From assembly GCF_019083995.1 (NCBI RefSeq), contig NZ_JAHRCU010000010.1, positions 1-64,000 of the forward strand: 64,000 nucleotides of DNA, given 5' to 3'. The position numbers and the translations under genes were made by a program. The DNA comes from Roseococcus sp. SDR (GTDB taxonomy: Bacteria; Pseudomonadota; Alphaproteobacteria; Acetobacterales; Acetobacteraceae). Position 1 is the first letter of the stretch. Every line of letters begins with the position of its first letter. The notes beneath the pieces are model-generated. The model saw nothing but the letters and a program-made list of their open reading frames with translations, was not told the DNA's origin and searched no databases. Positions 9,707 to 18,236 of this stretch are shown piece after piece.

Positions 9707-11062
9707 ATGGCGTCGGCCACGGATCAGCTCGCGAACAGCCTGAATTTCGGCGTGCTTTCGAAGGCGACCGAGCTGAAGAACCGCATCTGGTTCACGCTCG
9801 GCGCCCTGATCGTCTATCGCCTTGGCACCTATATCCCGGTGCCAGGGGTGGATGCGGCCGTGATGGGTGAGATGCTGCGCCAGCATGGCGGCGGCATCCT
9901 CGGCATGTTCGACATGTTCACGGGTGGCGCGCTGGGCCGCATGACGGTCTTCGCCCTGAACATCATGCCCTATATCTCGGCCTCGATCATCGTCCAGTTG
10001 ATGACGGCGGCGATTCCCTCCTGGGAGGCGCTGAAGAAGGAAGGCGAGAGCGGGCGCAAGAAGCTCAACCAATACACGCGCTACCTGACGCTGGTGATCG
10101 CCATCGTGCAGGCCTACGGCATTTCCGTCGGGCTCGAAGGGATTCGCGGCACGACCGGTTCGGCGGTGGCCGATCCGGGCATGGCCTTCCGCATCTCCTG
10201 CGTGATCACGCTGGTGGGCGGCACCATGTTCCTGATGTGGCTGGGCGAGCAGATCACCGCGCGCGGCGTGGGCAACGGCATCTCGCTCATCATCTTCGCG
10301 GGCATCGTCGCGAATCTGCCCTCGGCGCTGGTCTCCACGCTGGAGCTGGGCCGGACGGGCGCGCTCTCCACCTTCTTCATCATCTTCTTCCTGCTGGCCG
10401 CGCTCGGCACCATCGCCCTCGTGGTCTTCATGGAGCGCGCCCAGCGGCGGATCCCCGTGCAGTATCCGAAGCGCCAGGTGGGCAATCGGATGTTCGGCGG
10501 CGAGAATACGCATCTGCCGCTGAAGCTGAACACGGCGGGCGTCATTCCGCCGATCTTCGCCTCCTCGCTGCTGCTGCTGCCGGCCACCATCGCGGGCTTC
10601 AGCACGGATCGCACGGCGGATACCTGGCTGCAGAGCATGGCGAACATGCTGGCCCATGGTCAGCCCCTCTATATGGGGCTCTACATGGCGCTCATCGTGT
10701 TCTTCGCCTTCTTCTACACGGCCGTGGTGTTCAACCCGACCGAGACGGCGGACAACCTGAAGAAGTATGGCGGCTTCGTGCCCGGCATCCGGCCCGGGCA
10801 GCACACCGCCGACTACCTCGACCGGGTGCTGACGCGACTGACGGTGGTGGGCGCCATCTACCTCTGCATCGTCTGCATCATCCCCGAGATCCTGATCTCG
10901 AACTACGGCGTCCCCTTCTACTTCGGCGGCACGTCCCTCCTGATCATCGTGACCGTCACGATGGACACGGTGGCGCAGGTGCAGTCACATCTCTTCGCCC
11001 ACCAATATGAGGGCCTGATCAAGAAAGCCCGTCTGGGCGGTCGCGGCCCCAGGCCGCGCTAG
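9707..11062 (+). CDS. secY: Preprotein translocase subunit SecY
   Basis: 451 aa, ten transmembrane segments. SecY is the protein-conducting channel of the SecYEG inner-membrane translocon. Seen in the sequence are the plug region after [10 protein letters not shown]2 [15 protein letters not shown], the [15 protein letters not shown] motif and the cytosolic loop [15 protein letters not shown] that binds SecA and ribosomes. It sits in its normal place at the end of the spc operon, before adk, with an AGGAGG Shine-Dalgarno. Confidence 0.98.
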   Translation: MASATDQLANSLNFGVLSKATELKNRIWFTLGALIVYRLGTYIPVPGVDAAVMGEMLRQHGGGILGMFDMFTGGALGRMTVFALNIMPYISASIIVQLMTAAIPSWEALKKEGESGRKKLNQYTRYLTLVIAIVQAYGISVGLEGIRGTTGSAVADPGMAFRISCVITLVGGTMFLMWLGEQITARGVGNGISLIIFAGIVANLPSALVSTLELGRTGALSTFFIIFFLLAALGTIALVVFMERAQRRIPVQYPKRQVGNRMFGGENTHLPLKLNTAGVIPPIFASSLLLLPATIAGFSTDRTADTWLQSMANMLAHGQPLYMGLYMALIVFFAFFYTAVVFNPTETADNLKKYGGFVPGIRPGQHTADYLDRVLTRLTVVGAIYLCIVCIIPEILISNYGVPFYFGGTSLLIIVTVTMDTVAQVQSHLFAHQYEGLIKKARLGGRGPRPR

Positions 11063-11072
11063 GGAGAGACGC

Positions 11073-11726
11073 ATGAACCTGATCCTTCTGGGGCCCCCGG
11101 GCGCCGGCAAAGGCACCCAGGCGAAGATCCTGGAGCAGCGCTTCGGCCTGGTGCAGGTCTCGACCGGCGACATGCTGCGGGCCGAGGTGAAGTCGGGCTC
11201 GGCCATCGGGCTTGAGGCCAAGGCCATCATGGAGCGCGGTGCGCTGGTGCCCGATTCGATCATCACCGCGATGATCGCCTCGCGCGTGAAGCAGCCGGAT
11301 GCGGCCAAGGGCTTCATCCTGGACGGTTTTCCGCGCACGGCGCCTCAGGCGGCCGCGCTGGATGAGATGCTGCGCGAGAACGGCATGGTCCTCGACCATG
11401 TCATCGAGCTCAAGGTGGATGACGCGGCGCTGGTGGAGCGCATCTCGGGTCGCTTCACCTGCGGCAAGTGCGGCGAGGGCTACCACGACCATTTCAAGCA
11501 GCCGAAGGTGGCCGGCGTGTGCGACGTGTGCGGCGGCACCGAGTTCACCCGCCGCGCCGACGACAAGGCGGAGACGGTGGGGGCGCGCCTGGCCGCCTAT
11601 CACAGCCAGACGGCGCCGCTGCTTCCCTATTATGCCGCGCAGGGCAAGCTGCGCAGCGTGGATGGCATGGCGGACATGTCCGACGTGACCATCGCTTTGA
11701 CGAGGATTCTTTCGCCGACGGCTTGA
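11073..11726 (+). CDS. adk: Adenylate kinase with zinc-type LID domain
   Basis: 217 aa. It interconverts ATP + AMP and 2 ADP in the cytosol. The P-loop is [10 protein letters not shown] at the N-terminus, followed by the AMP-binding STGDMLR and DGFPRT motifs. The LID domain has four cysteines in a CGKC...CDVC arrangement, the structural metal-binding pattern known from Gram-positive and some alphaproteobacterial kinases; E. coli Adk lacks it. It lies directly after secY, 10 bases apart, as in other alphaproteobacteria. Confidence 0.97.
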   Translation: MNLILLGPPGAGKGTQAKILEQRFGLVQVSTGDMLRAEVKSGSAIGLEAKAIMERGALVPDSIITAMIASRVKQPDAAKGFILDGFPRTAPQAAALDEMLRENGMVLDHVIELKVDDAALVERISGRFTCGKCGEGYHDHFKQPKVAGVCDVCGGTEFTRRADDKAETVGARLAAYHSQTAPLLPYYAAQGKLRSVDGMADMSDVTIALTRILSPTA

Positions 11727-11938
11727 CGCGGGGACAGCCTTGGTTCTATGTGCGCGCCTTCCACGGGCGCGGCGTGTCTCCAGGGCACTCTTCGGCCGCG
11801 TTTTGTTTTGCCTGTCCACTCTAGGGCACGAGTCGCCCGGGCAGGCGTTCGGGGTTTGAAAATTTCGCCGTAAGGCCGGGCAACCGGAACCGCGGTAACC
11901 ATAAGACGGGCCCTCCCGGGGGCCACAGGAGCTAGAAC
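11727..11938 (+). promoter_or_regulatory. adk-rpsM intergenic leader of the alpha operon
   Basis: This 212-base gap is the largest inside the ribosomal cluster and is GC-rich without an open frame that looks real. It ends with a short hairpin (GGCCC at 11909-11913 pairing with GGGCC at 11920-11924) immediately before the AGGAG Shine-Dalgarno of rpsM. In E. coli the alpha leader is the S4 control site, but rpsD is not in this cluster, so any similar role here is only inference. A promoter for rpsM-rplQ is likely, but no -35/-10 pair is convincing. Confidence 0.35.
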
Positions 11939-12316
11939 GTGGCGCGTATCGCTGGCGTGAACATCCCCACCAACAAGCGCGTGGTGATTTCGCTGCGCTA
12001 TATCTACGGCATCGGCCCGCAGAACGCGGTGGCGATCTGTGAGCAGGTGGGGATTCCGGCCGAGCGCCGCGTGAACCAGCTGACCGATGAAGAGATCGTG
12101 AAGCTGCGCGAGGTGATCGACCGCGACTACCGCGTGGAGGGTGACCTCCGCCGCGAAGTGGCGATGAACATCAAGCGCCTCATGGACATGGCCTGCTACC
12201 GCGGCCTGCGGCATCGCCGTGGTCTGCCGGTGCGCGGCCAGCGCACGCACACGAATGCGCGCACGCGCAAGGGCAAGGCCGTGGCCATTGCCGGTAAGAA
12301 GAAGGTGACGAAGTAA
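11939..12316 (+). CDS. rpsM: 30S ribosomal protein S13
   Basis: 125 aa. S13 forms the head bridges to the large subunit. The start codon is GTG, eight bases after AGGAG, giving [15 protein letters not shown]. The H2TH region ([12 protein letters not shown]) and the basic tail [15 protein letters not shown] are typical. Its stop TAA shares one base with the rpsK ATG. Confidence 0.97.
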   Translation: MARIAGVNIPTNKRVVISLRYIYGIGPQNAVAICEQVGIPAERRVNQLTDEEIVKLREVIDRDYRVEGDLRREVAMNIKRLMDMACYRGLRHRRGLPVRGQRTHTNARTRKGKAVAIAGKKKVTK

Positions 12317-12711
12317 TGGCTCGCAGCCCCGGCGGTTCCCGCCCGAAGAAGAAAGAGCGCAAGAACATCAGCTCCGGCGTGGCGCATGTTCTGGCGACCT
12401 TCAACAACACCATCGTGACCATCACGGACGCCCAGGGCAATTCCATCGCCTGGTCCTCCTCGGGCTCGAAGGGCTTCAAGGGCAGCCGCAAGAGCACGCC
12501 CTATGCCGCCCAGATGGCCGCCGAGGATGCCGGCATGAAGGCCCGCGAGCATGGCATGGAGACCGTCGAGGTGATGGTCTCGGGCCCCGGTTCGGGCCGC
12601 GAGTCGGCGCTGCGCGCGCTGCAGTCGGTGGGCTTCCACGTGACGGCGATCCGCGATGTGACGCCCATCCCGCACAATGGCTGCCGCCCGCGCAAGCGCC
12701 GGCGCGTCTGA
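12316..12711 (+). CDS. rpsK: 30S ribosomal protein S11
   Basis: 131 aa. S11 is a platform protein near the E site. Core motifs are [40 protein letters not shown] and the C-terminal [18 protein letters not shown]. It is coupled to rpsM by a one-base overlap. A strong hairpin with a T-run lies just downstream, before rpoA. Confidence 0.98.
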   Translation: MARSPGGSRPKKKERKNISSGVAHVLATFNNTIVTITDAQGNSIAWSSSGSKGFKGSRKSTPYAAQMAAEDAGMKAREHGMETVEVMVSGPGSGRESALRALQSVGFHVTAIRDVTPIPHNGCRPRKRRRV

Positions 12712-12727
12712 GCTTCGCGCTTTGAGA

Positions 12728-12766
12728 CCGCGGGTGCGCCGGTGACGGCCGCGCCCGCGGATTTTT
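12728..12766 (+). terminator. Intrinsic-terminator-like hairpin between rpsK and rpoA
   Basis: CCGCGGG (12728-12734) pairs with CCCGCGG (12754-12760), with additional GC pairing possible in the loop, and is followed directly by ATTTTTGG and a second TTTT. This looks like a rho-independent terminator. It lies within what is usually one alpha operon, so it may attenuate transcription or mark a separate rpoA-rplQ transcript. Confidence 0.7.
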
Positions 12767-12827
12767 GGTTTTGTGAGCATCCCGCCCGGCCCTGGCCGGG
12801 AGCCGATCCGCTCAAGGAGAGACACCC

Positions 12828-13844
12828 TTGCTCGAACGCAACTGGCAATCCCTGATCAAGCCCGAGAAGCTCCAGGTCGAGTCGGGCAGCACCGATCTGC
12901 GTCAGGCGACCCTGGTGGCCGAGCCGCTGGAGCGTGGCTTCGGCCAGACGCTGGGCAATGCGCTGCGCCGCATCCTGCTCTCTTCGCTGCAGGGCGCGGC
13001 GGTCACGGGCGTGAAGATCGACGGCGTGCTGCATGAATTCAGCAGCCTGACCGGCGCGCGCGAGGATGTCACCGACATCATCCTGAACCTGAAGCAGCTG
13101 GCCATCCGCTACAATGGCGAGGGCGCCAAGCGCCTGATGCTCACGGCGACCGGCCCCGGCGAAGTCACCGCCGCGATGATCCAGACCACGGGCGACATCG
13201 AGATCGCGAACCCCGAGCTGGTGATCTGCACGCTGGATGACGGCGCGAAGCTCTCCATGGAGCTCACGGTGCAGGTCGGCCGTGGCTATGTGCCGGCCGC
13301 GATGAACCGCCCCGAGGATGCGCCGATCGGCATGATCCCGGTGGATGCGATCTACTCACCGGTCCGCAAGGTCTCCTACAAGGTCGAGCCGACCCGCGTG
13401 GGCCAGGTGACCGACTATGACCGCCTGGTGCTCTCGCTCGAGACCAATGGCACGATCGTCCCCGAGGACGCCGTGGCGCTCGCCGCCCGCATCCTCCAGG
13501 ACCAGCTCGCACTCTTCGTGACCTTCGAAGAGCCGCGCGAGAAGGCCCGCGACGAGGTGGAGGACGACCTCCCCTTCAACCGCAACCTGCTGCGCAAGGT
13601 GGACGAGCTGGAGCTGTCGGTCCGTTCGGCGAACTGCCTGAAGAACGACAACATCGTCTATATCGGCGACCTGGTGCAGAAGTCCGAGCAGGAAATGCTG
13701 CGGACGCCGAATTTCGGCCGCAAGTCGCTGAACGAGATCAAGGAAGTGCTGGCCTCGATGGGGCTTTCGCTGGGCATGCCCGTTATGGGCTGGCCGCCGG
13801 AGAACATCGAGGATCTGGCGAAGCGGATCGAGGATCCGTTTTAA
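12828..13844 (+). CDS. rpoA: DNA-directed RNA polymerase subunit alpha
   Basis: 338 aa. It is the scaffold of RNA polymerase, with an N-terminal dimerisation domain and a C-terminal DNA/activator-binding domain. The start is TTG, preceded by AAGGAGAG, and gives [20 protein letters not shown], matching the family start; no ATG fits. [20 protein letters not shown] marks the NTD, and the CTD helix-hairpin-helix has [17 protein letters not shown]. It follows the rpsK terminator-like hairpin. Confidence 0.97.
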   Translation: MLERNWQSLIKPEKLQVESGSTDLRQATLVAEPLERGFGQTLGNALRRILLSSLQGAAVTGVKIDGVLHEFSSLTGAREDVTDIILNLKQLAIRYNGEGAKRLMLTATGPGEVTAAMIQTTGDIEIANPELVICTLDDGAKLSMELTVQVGRGYVPAAMNRPEDAPIGMIPVDAIYSPVRKVSYKVEPTRVGQVTDYDRLVLSLETNGTIVPEDAVALAARILQDQLALFVTFEEPREKARDEVEDDLPFNRNLLRKVDELELSVRSANCLKNDNIVYIGDLVQKSEQEMLRTPNFGRKSLNEIKEVLASMGLSLGMPVMGWPPENIEDLAKRIEDPF

Positions 13845-13847
13845 CGG

Positions 13848-13950
13848 CCCTCAAGCGCCGGGCGGCGGCTCCGCCGCCTTGGCTTCGCCGCGCCGCGGTC
13901 TCGCGGGTGGCTAGGGTGGTTGGGCGGCGCCGGCCGCGGTGCGGCCGGAT
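13848..13950 (+). repeat. Interspersed double-hairpin repeat, copy 1
   Basis: It begins CCCTCAAGCGCCGGGCG three bases after the rpoA stop. The first hairpin is GGCGGCGGCTCCGCCGCC, followed by TTGGCTTCGCCGCG. The far end has a second hairpin, CCGGCCGCGGTGCGGCCGG. The same arrangement recurs near 29333, 45334 (inverted) and 59239-59480. It holds no credible gene. It may be a REP/MITE-type element and could also act in termination or mRNA stability after rpoA. Confidence 0.75.
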
Positions 13951-14029
13951 CCTCTGGGTTGGGCGCTTGTCGCTGGCAGGCGCGGTTTGAATTGGTGATT
14001 GCGGCCCTGGCCGCTGATGGAGACTTGTT

Positions 14030-14452
14030 ATGCGTCACGGTATGGCCAATCGGAAGCTGGGCGTCACCTCGACCCATCGCGCGGCGATGTTCCGCAACAT
14101 GGCGACCAGCCTGCTGAAGCACGAGCAGATCACCACCACGCTGCCCAAGGCGAAGGAGCTGCGCCCCTATACGGAGCGCCTCATCACGCTCGCCAAGCGC
14201 GGTGGCCTGCATGCCCGCCGCCAGGCGCATGCGATCGTCATGGATGACGCGGTGGTCGAGAAGCTCTTCACCACGATCGCCGAGCGCTACAAGACGCGCA
14301 ATGGCGGCTATTGCCGCGTGCTCAAGGCCGGCTTCCGCTACGGCGATGCCGCCGCCATGGCCGTGATCGAGCTGGTGGACCGCGACGTGGCCGCCAAGGG
14401 CCTGGACAGCGGCCCGAAGCCGGAAGCGACCGAGGAGCAGGAGGCGGCGTAA
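14030..14452 (+). CDS. rplQ: 50S ribosomal protein L17
   Basis: 140 aa. L17 is located near the tunnel exit. It starts [20 protein letters not shown] and contains [19 protein letters not shown] and [14 protein letters not shown]. The C-terminal 15 residues are acidic and variable. It closes the cluster. Repeat copy 1 separates it from rpoA, and an intrinsic terminator follows. Confidence 0.97.
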   Translation: MRHGMANRKLGVTSTHRAAMFRNMATSLLKHEQITTTLPKAKELRPYTERLITLAKRGGLHARRQAHAIVMDDAVVEKLFTTIAERYKTRNGGYCRVLKAGFRYGDAAAMAVIELVDRDVAAKGLDSGPKPEATEEQEAA

Positions 14453-14479
14453 GCCGGCCTTCCACGGCGCGTCCCGAAC

Positions 14480-14517
14480 AAGGGGCGAGGGGGCAACCTC
14501 TCGCCCCTTTTTCTTTT
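14480..14517 (+). terminator. Intrinsic terminator of the ribosomal cluster
   Basis: GGGGCGAG (14482-14489) pairs with CTCGCCCC (14499-14506), followed by a T-rich tract TTTTTCTTTT. It lies 28 bases after the rplQ stop and is a strong rho-independent terminator. Confidence 0.88.
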
Positions 14518-14596
14518 GCGGGCGCTGTCGAAATCCGGGAGGCTCGCGGCTCATGGCGTCGAGGGGATGATCCCTCACAACCCAGGAGACCACGCC

Positions 14597-15292
14597 ATGC
14601 AATACGCCCTGCTCGTCGCCGAGCCGCCCCGCGAGGTGGCCAAGCGCCAGGACCCCGCCGCCGCGCCCGCTTATTGGGGGGCCTGGGCCAGCTACATGGG
14701 GGCGCTCGGCCAGGCCGGGATCATGCGCGGCGGGCAGGGGCTGGAGCCGGCCATGCTCGCCACGACGCTGCGCCTGCGTGACGGACAGCGCCATGTGCAG
14801 GACGGGCCCTATGCCGACAGCAAGGAGCAGCTGGGCGGCTTCGTGCCGCTCTTGGAGCAGAGCCCCTTTGCCTGGTCCCGTCGGCTGCTGGCCGAGGCGG
14901 AGGCGCTGCTGCGTGAGGCGTCGCGGGCGGCGACACTCGGGCGGTTCCAGATCGAGGCTGCGATCCAGTCCGTGCATGTGGAAATGCGGCTGACCGGGGC
15001 CGATCGCAGCGGGGCCTTGCTGGGCCTCTATGACGTGCCGGCGCGGCTTTCGCCCATGGCGGGCGTGCTGGTGGCGCGGGCGGCGGCACTGGCCGAGGCG
15101 GGCCAGGCGCATGCGGCCCTGCGCGAGCTGGACGGGATGGCGGAGGCGCTTGTTGGCTACCAGCCCTGGTGGGCGACGCGCGCCCATGTGCTGGACCGTC
15201 TGGGGGACGGCGATGCGGCGCGGGAGGCGCGGCGCCGGGCGGCCGGGGTGACGGAGGACCCGGCGGTCAGGGCCTGGCTGCTGGCTCGTTGA
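14597..15292 (+). CDS. Chimeric YCII/DGPF-domain protein joined to an ECF-sigma C-terminal tail
   Basis: 231 aa. Residues 1-80 look like a YCII-superfamily 'DGPF' protein: MQYALLVAEP start, RDGQRHVQDGPYADSKEQLGG, with the DGPF motif as DGPY at 69-72. From about residue 85 the sequence changes to what resembles the TPR-like C-terminal extension of ECF42-type sigma factors (GRFQIEAAIQSVH, LSPMAGVLVARAAALAEAG, GYQPWWATRAHVLDRLG). The DGPF C-terminal half and both DNA-binding sigma domains are absent. DGPF genes normally lie beside such sigma genes, so an internal deletion fusing neighbours is likely. The ATG follows AGGAG. It overlaps the convergent gene at 15267 by 26 bases. It could be a remnant or a retained new protein; no function is assigned. 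Confidence 0.7.
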   Translation: MQYALLVAEPPREVAKRQDPAAAPAYWGAWASYMGALGQAGIMRGGQGLEPAMLATTLRLRDGQRHVQDGPYADSKEQLGGFVPLLEQSPFAWSRRLLAEAEALLREASRAATLGRFQIEAAIQSVHVEMRLTGADRSGALLGLYDVPARLSPMAGVLVARAAALAEAGQAHAALRELDGMAEALVGYQPWWATRAHVLDRLGDGDAAREARRRAAGVTEDPAVRAWLLAR

Positions 15293-15701
15293 AGCGCATC
15301 TGCGCCGCCATCTCGGGGGCGAACTCCATCAGGGCGGGGCGCAAGGCGGCGGGCCAGGGCGCCACGCGGGGCGGGATGAAGAGGGAGGGCCGGTCCCCCT
15401 CCAGCAGCAGGATCACCACGGATTCCGTCTGGGTGTCGAAGCCCAGGAAGACGCGCGCCTCGGCTGTCACGCCGTAGCCGTGGATCCAGGGGGCGGTGAC
15501 GGCGAGTGGCGGGCCGGCGCCGCGCAGCGTGTCGCTGACGAGGCGCTGCCGGCCGGCCGCCATGGAGCGCAGGCGGGGGCCGACGGCGGGGTGGCGAGCC
15601 AGCTCCAGCACGGGCTGGCCGGCGAGTTCCAGTACCTCGGGCGCCTCGGCGCGGGCGACCCCCGGCAGCAGCGCGAAGGCCAGGAGTGCGCGCCTATTCA
15701 A
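15267..15701 (-). CDS. Secreted hypothetical protein
   Basis: 144 aa. The start is TTG at 15701, inside the last codons of the Bug receptor gene upstream (eight-base overlap). This gives MNRRALLAFALLPGVARAEA, a clean Sec signal peptide. The mature part (about 125 aa) has no motif I recognise, with segments TAPWIHGYGVTAEARVFLGF and RPSLFIPP. It is co-transcribed and coupled with the Bug receptor, so a periplasmic role linked to that receptor is possible but unsupported. Confidence 0.6.
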   Translation of the reverse strand: MNRRALLAFALLPGVARAEAPEVLELAGQPVLELARHPAVGPRLRSMAAGRQRLVSDTLRGAGPPLAVTAPWIHGYGVTAEARVFLGFDTQTESVVILLLEGDRPSLFIPPRVAPWPAALRPALMEFAPEMAAQMRFNEPAARP

Positions 15702-16653
15702 TGCGGATATTCGCCACGCGCACCAGCTCGGCCATGCTGGCGCGGCCCTGCGTCACGAAGCGGGCGAAATCCTCGGGGCTGTTGCCGACCGGCACGGCGG
15801 CAAGCTGGGCGAGGCGCGCCTGGACCGGCGCCTCGGCCAGCGTCGCCACCAGCGCCGCATGGATGGCGGCGATGGGGGCGGCGGGCGTGCCGGCGGGGGC
15901 GAAGAGGGCGGCCCATTCGCTGATCTCGATGCCCGGCGTGCCGAGCTCGGCGAAGGTCGGGATCTCGGGGCGGAGCGGCACGCGCTGCGCGGCGGAGACG
16001 GCGATGAAGCGCGCGCGGCCGCTATCCACGATGGGCCCGGCCGAGAGCATGGTGATGAAGCAGCCATCCAGCGTGCCGGCCGCGAGATCGCGCGCCGCAT
16101 CGGCACCGCCGCGATAGGGGACGTGCGTCGTCTCGATGCCGGCCGCGCGGTTGAGCTGGGCGAGGCCGAGATGGCCGGCTGTGGCGTTCCCCTGGGTGCC
16201 GATGTTGAGCGGCTGGCGGCGGGCCAGGGCGATGAACTCGGCCAGGTTTCGGGCCGGCAGGTCGGCCTTCACGGCCAGCACCTGCGGGAAGGTGCAGACC
16301 AGCGAGATGGGGGTGAAGGCAGTGGCGTAGTCGAAGGGCAGGCCGCGCAGCAGGCTCGGGTTCACGATGTGGCTGGAGGCGTCCATCAGCAGCGTGGTGC
16401 CATCGGGCGCGCTGCGGGCGACCTCGCCGCCGCCGACCGAGCCGCTGGCACCGGTGCGGTTCTCGACGACGATGGAGGTGCCAAGGCGCTCGCTCATGCG
16501 GGGGGTGATGCTGCGCGTCGCGCTGTCGGCAGCGCCGCCCGCGGCGAAGGGCACGACGATGCGGATGGGGCGGGCCTGCTGGGCGCGCGCGAGGCGTGGC
16601 GCGGCGAGGGCGAGCGCGGGCAAGGCGAGGGCGAGGCGGCGCGGCGTGGTCAT
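15694..16653 (-). CDS. Bug-family (TctC) tripartite tricarboxylate receptor, copy 1
   Basis: 319 aa. It is a periplasmic solute receptor of the TTT family, which binds small carboxylates. The signal peptide is MTTPRRLALALPALALAAPRLARA. The ligand-loop signature appears as PIRIVVPFAAGGAADSATR, and the second family motif as VVENRTGASGSVGGGEVARSA. No TctA/TctB membrane genes are in the window, as is usual for Bug proteins, so the transport partner and ligand are unknown. The next gene overlaps its 3' end. Confidence 0.93.
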   Translation of the reverse strand: MTTPRRLALALPALALAAPRLARAQQARPIRIVVPFAAGGAADSATRSITPRMSERLGTSIVVENRTGASGSVGGGEVARSAPDGTTLLMDASSHIVNPSLLRGLPFDYATAFTPISLVCTFPQVLAVKADLPARNLAEFIALARRQPLNIGTQGNATAGHLGLAQLNRAAGIETTHVPYRGGADAARDLAAGTLDGCFITMLSAGPIVDSGRARFIAVSAAQRVPLRPEIPTFAELGTPGIEISEWAALFAPAGTPAAPIAAIHAALVATLAEAPVQARLAQLAAVPVGNSPEDFARFVTQGRASMAELVRVANIRIE

Positions 16654-16705
16654 GCGGGTCTCCCGGATGCTGGTGGCGAGGAGATCGGCCGGGCGGGCGG
16701 GTGCG

Positions 16706-17467
16706 TCAAGCCGCCTTCGGCTCGAAGCGCATCAGCAGCGCGTTGCGCCAGGTGGGGGGCAGCGCGCCGGTCACGCGGCTCATCGCATAGAGGCCCCAGG
16801 GATAGACCACGCGCAGCCTGCCGGCGCGGATGCCGGCGAGCGTGCGCTGCGCGGCCTCCTCCGGCTCCATCAGGCCGGGCATGGGGAAGGCGTTGCGGTC
16901 GGTGATGGCGGTGCGGATGAAGCCGGGGCAGATGGCGTGCAGGCGGATGCCGCGCTGGCGCTCCGTGGCATCGCGCGCCTCGGCCCAGCGCTGCACGGCG
17001 GATTTGCTGGCGCAATAGGCGGGCGCGGTGGGGCCGGCCACGAAGGCGGCGATGGAGGCGATGACGGCGACGCGGCCGCGCAGCCCATCGGCACCCGGCG
17101 GCTGTTCGACCATGGCCTCGATGGCGGGCAGGCAGGTGTTCAGCACGCCGGTCACATTGGTGTCGAAGATGTCGCGCACCACCTCGGGCGCTTCCATGCC
17201 GGTGCCCGTGCCGGCGCTGATGCCGGCATTGGCGATGACGAGATCGAGCCGCCCGGCGCCTGCGATCCAGGCCCGCATGCCCGCGGCGTCCCGGACATCG
17301 AGGCCGACCGGGTGCACCGTGGCGCCCTTCGCCGCGCAGGCGGTGGTGGTGGCGGCCAGGCGCGTCACGTCGCGCGCCGAGAGATGCAGGGTGACACCGG
17401 GGGCGGCGCATTCGCGCGCCAGCGCCGCGCCAAGCCCGGCCGAGGCGCCGGTGATGAGGATGCCCAT
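16706..17467 (-). CDS. SDR-family oxidoreductase
   Basis: 253 aa. It is a classical short-chain dehydrogenase/reductase, cytosolic and NAD(P)-dependent. The Rossmann nucleotide motif TGASAGLG is at the N-terminus, NAG follows at about residue 80, and the catalytic YxxxK is in APAYCASKSAVQRW with an upstream serine (VAVIASIAAF). The C-terminal region after FIRTAIT is family-typical. The substrate cannot be read from sequence. It lies 18 bases downstream of the ABC permease and may be co-transcribed with it. Confidence 0.9.
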   Translation of the reverse strand: MGILITGASAGLGAALARECAAPGVTLHLSARDVTRLAATTTACAAKGATVHPVGLDVRDAAGMRAWIAGAGRLDLVIANAGISAGTGTGMEAPEVVRDIFDTNVTGVLNTCLPAIEAMVEQPPGADGLRGRVAVIASIAAFVAGPTAPAYCASKSAVQRWAEARDATERQRGIRLHAICPGFIRTAITDRNAFPMPGLMEPEEAAQRTLAGIRAGRLRVVYPWGLYAMSRVTGALPPTWRNALLMRFEPKAA

Positions 17468-17485
17468 ATCCAGTCCCGCTGAGGT

Positions 17486-18232
17486 TCAGGCGGATTTGGC
17501 GGGCGCCTCGCTCCGTGTCGAGAGGCTGCGCGAGAGGATCGCGTCCTTGCTGCCGCCCATCACCTCGGCGGCGAGCGAGCCGGGGATGGCGGCGCGGCGC
17601 TCGGCGGTGACGAAGAGGCGGGCGATGAGCGTGCAGATCGTGTAGTAGATCAGCGCCACTAGGCTGTAGATCAGCAGCACGCGGAAGGTGGCGCTCGCCA
17701 GCAATTCGCCCGAGCGCATGAGCTCCAGCACCGAGATGGTGGCAACCAGCGAGGTCTCCTTCACCAGCACCGTCGCGTAATTGCCGAGCGCGGGCAGGAT
17801 GGTGCGGAAGGCCTGGGGGGCGACCACGAGCGCGAAGGATTGCAGCGGGCTGAGGCCCAGCGCGAGGGCCGCCTGGCGCTGGCCGCGATCCACCGCCTGG
17901 ATGCCGCCGCGGAAGAGCTCGGCCAGATAGGCGCCGAAATTGAGGCTGAGCGCGAGGACGCCCGCCACGAAGGCGGGCATGACGATGCCGAGCTCGGGCA
18001 GGCCGTAATAGATGTAGAAGATCTGCAGCAGCAGCGGCGTGCCGCGGATGAGCGAGATGAAGCCGCGTGCGGGCGCCGAGAGCAGCGTGACGCCGGACAT
18101 GCGCGCGCCGCAGACGAGCAGGCCGACGGTGACGGCACCCACGGCCGAGCAGGCGGCGAGCGCCAGCGTCCAGACCGCGCCGCGCAGCAGCGCGGGCATG
18201 TAGAGCAGGATTTCAGCCCAGAGCTCGGCCAT
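17486..18232 (-). CDS. Amino-acid-type ABC transporter permease (HisM/GlnP family)
   Basis: 248 aa, about five transmembrane helices. It is an inner-membrane permease of the polar amino-acid/opine uptake family. The EAA loop for ATPase docking is visible as ALALGLSPLQSFALVVAPQA, followed by FRTILPALGNYATVLVKETSL, a strong family signature. It starts four bases after the binding-protein gene. No ATPase gene is in this cluster, so it must borrow one encoded elsewhere. Confidence 0.92.
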   Translation of the reverse strand: MAELWAEILLYMPALLRGAVWTLALAACSAVGAVTVGLLVCGARMSGVTLLSAPARGFISLIRGTPLLLQIFYIYYGLPELGIVMPAFVAGVLALSLNFGAYLAELFRGGIQAVDRGQRQAALALGLSPLQSFALVVAPQAFRTILPALGNYATVLVKETSLVATISVLELMRSGELLASATFRVLLIYSLVALIYYTICTLIARLFVTAERRAAIPGSLAAEVMGGSKDAILSRSLSTRSEAPAKSA

Positions 18233-18236
18233 CAGC

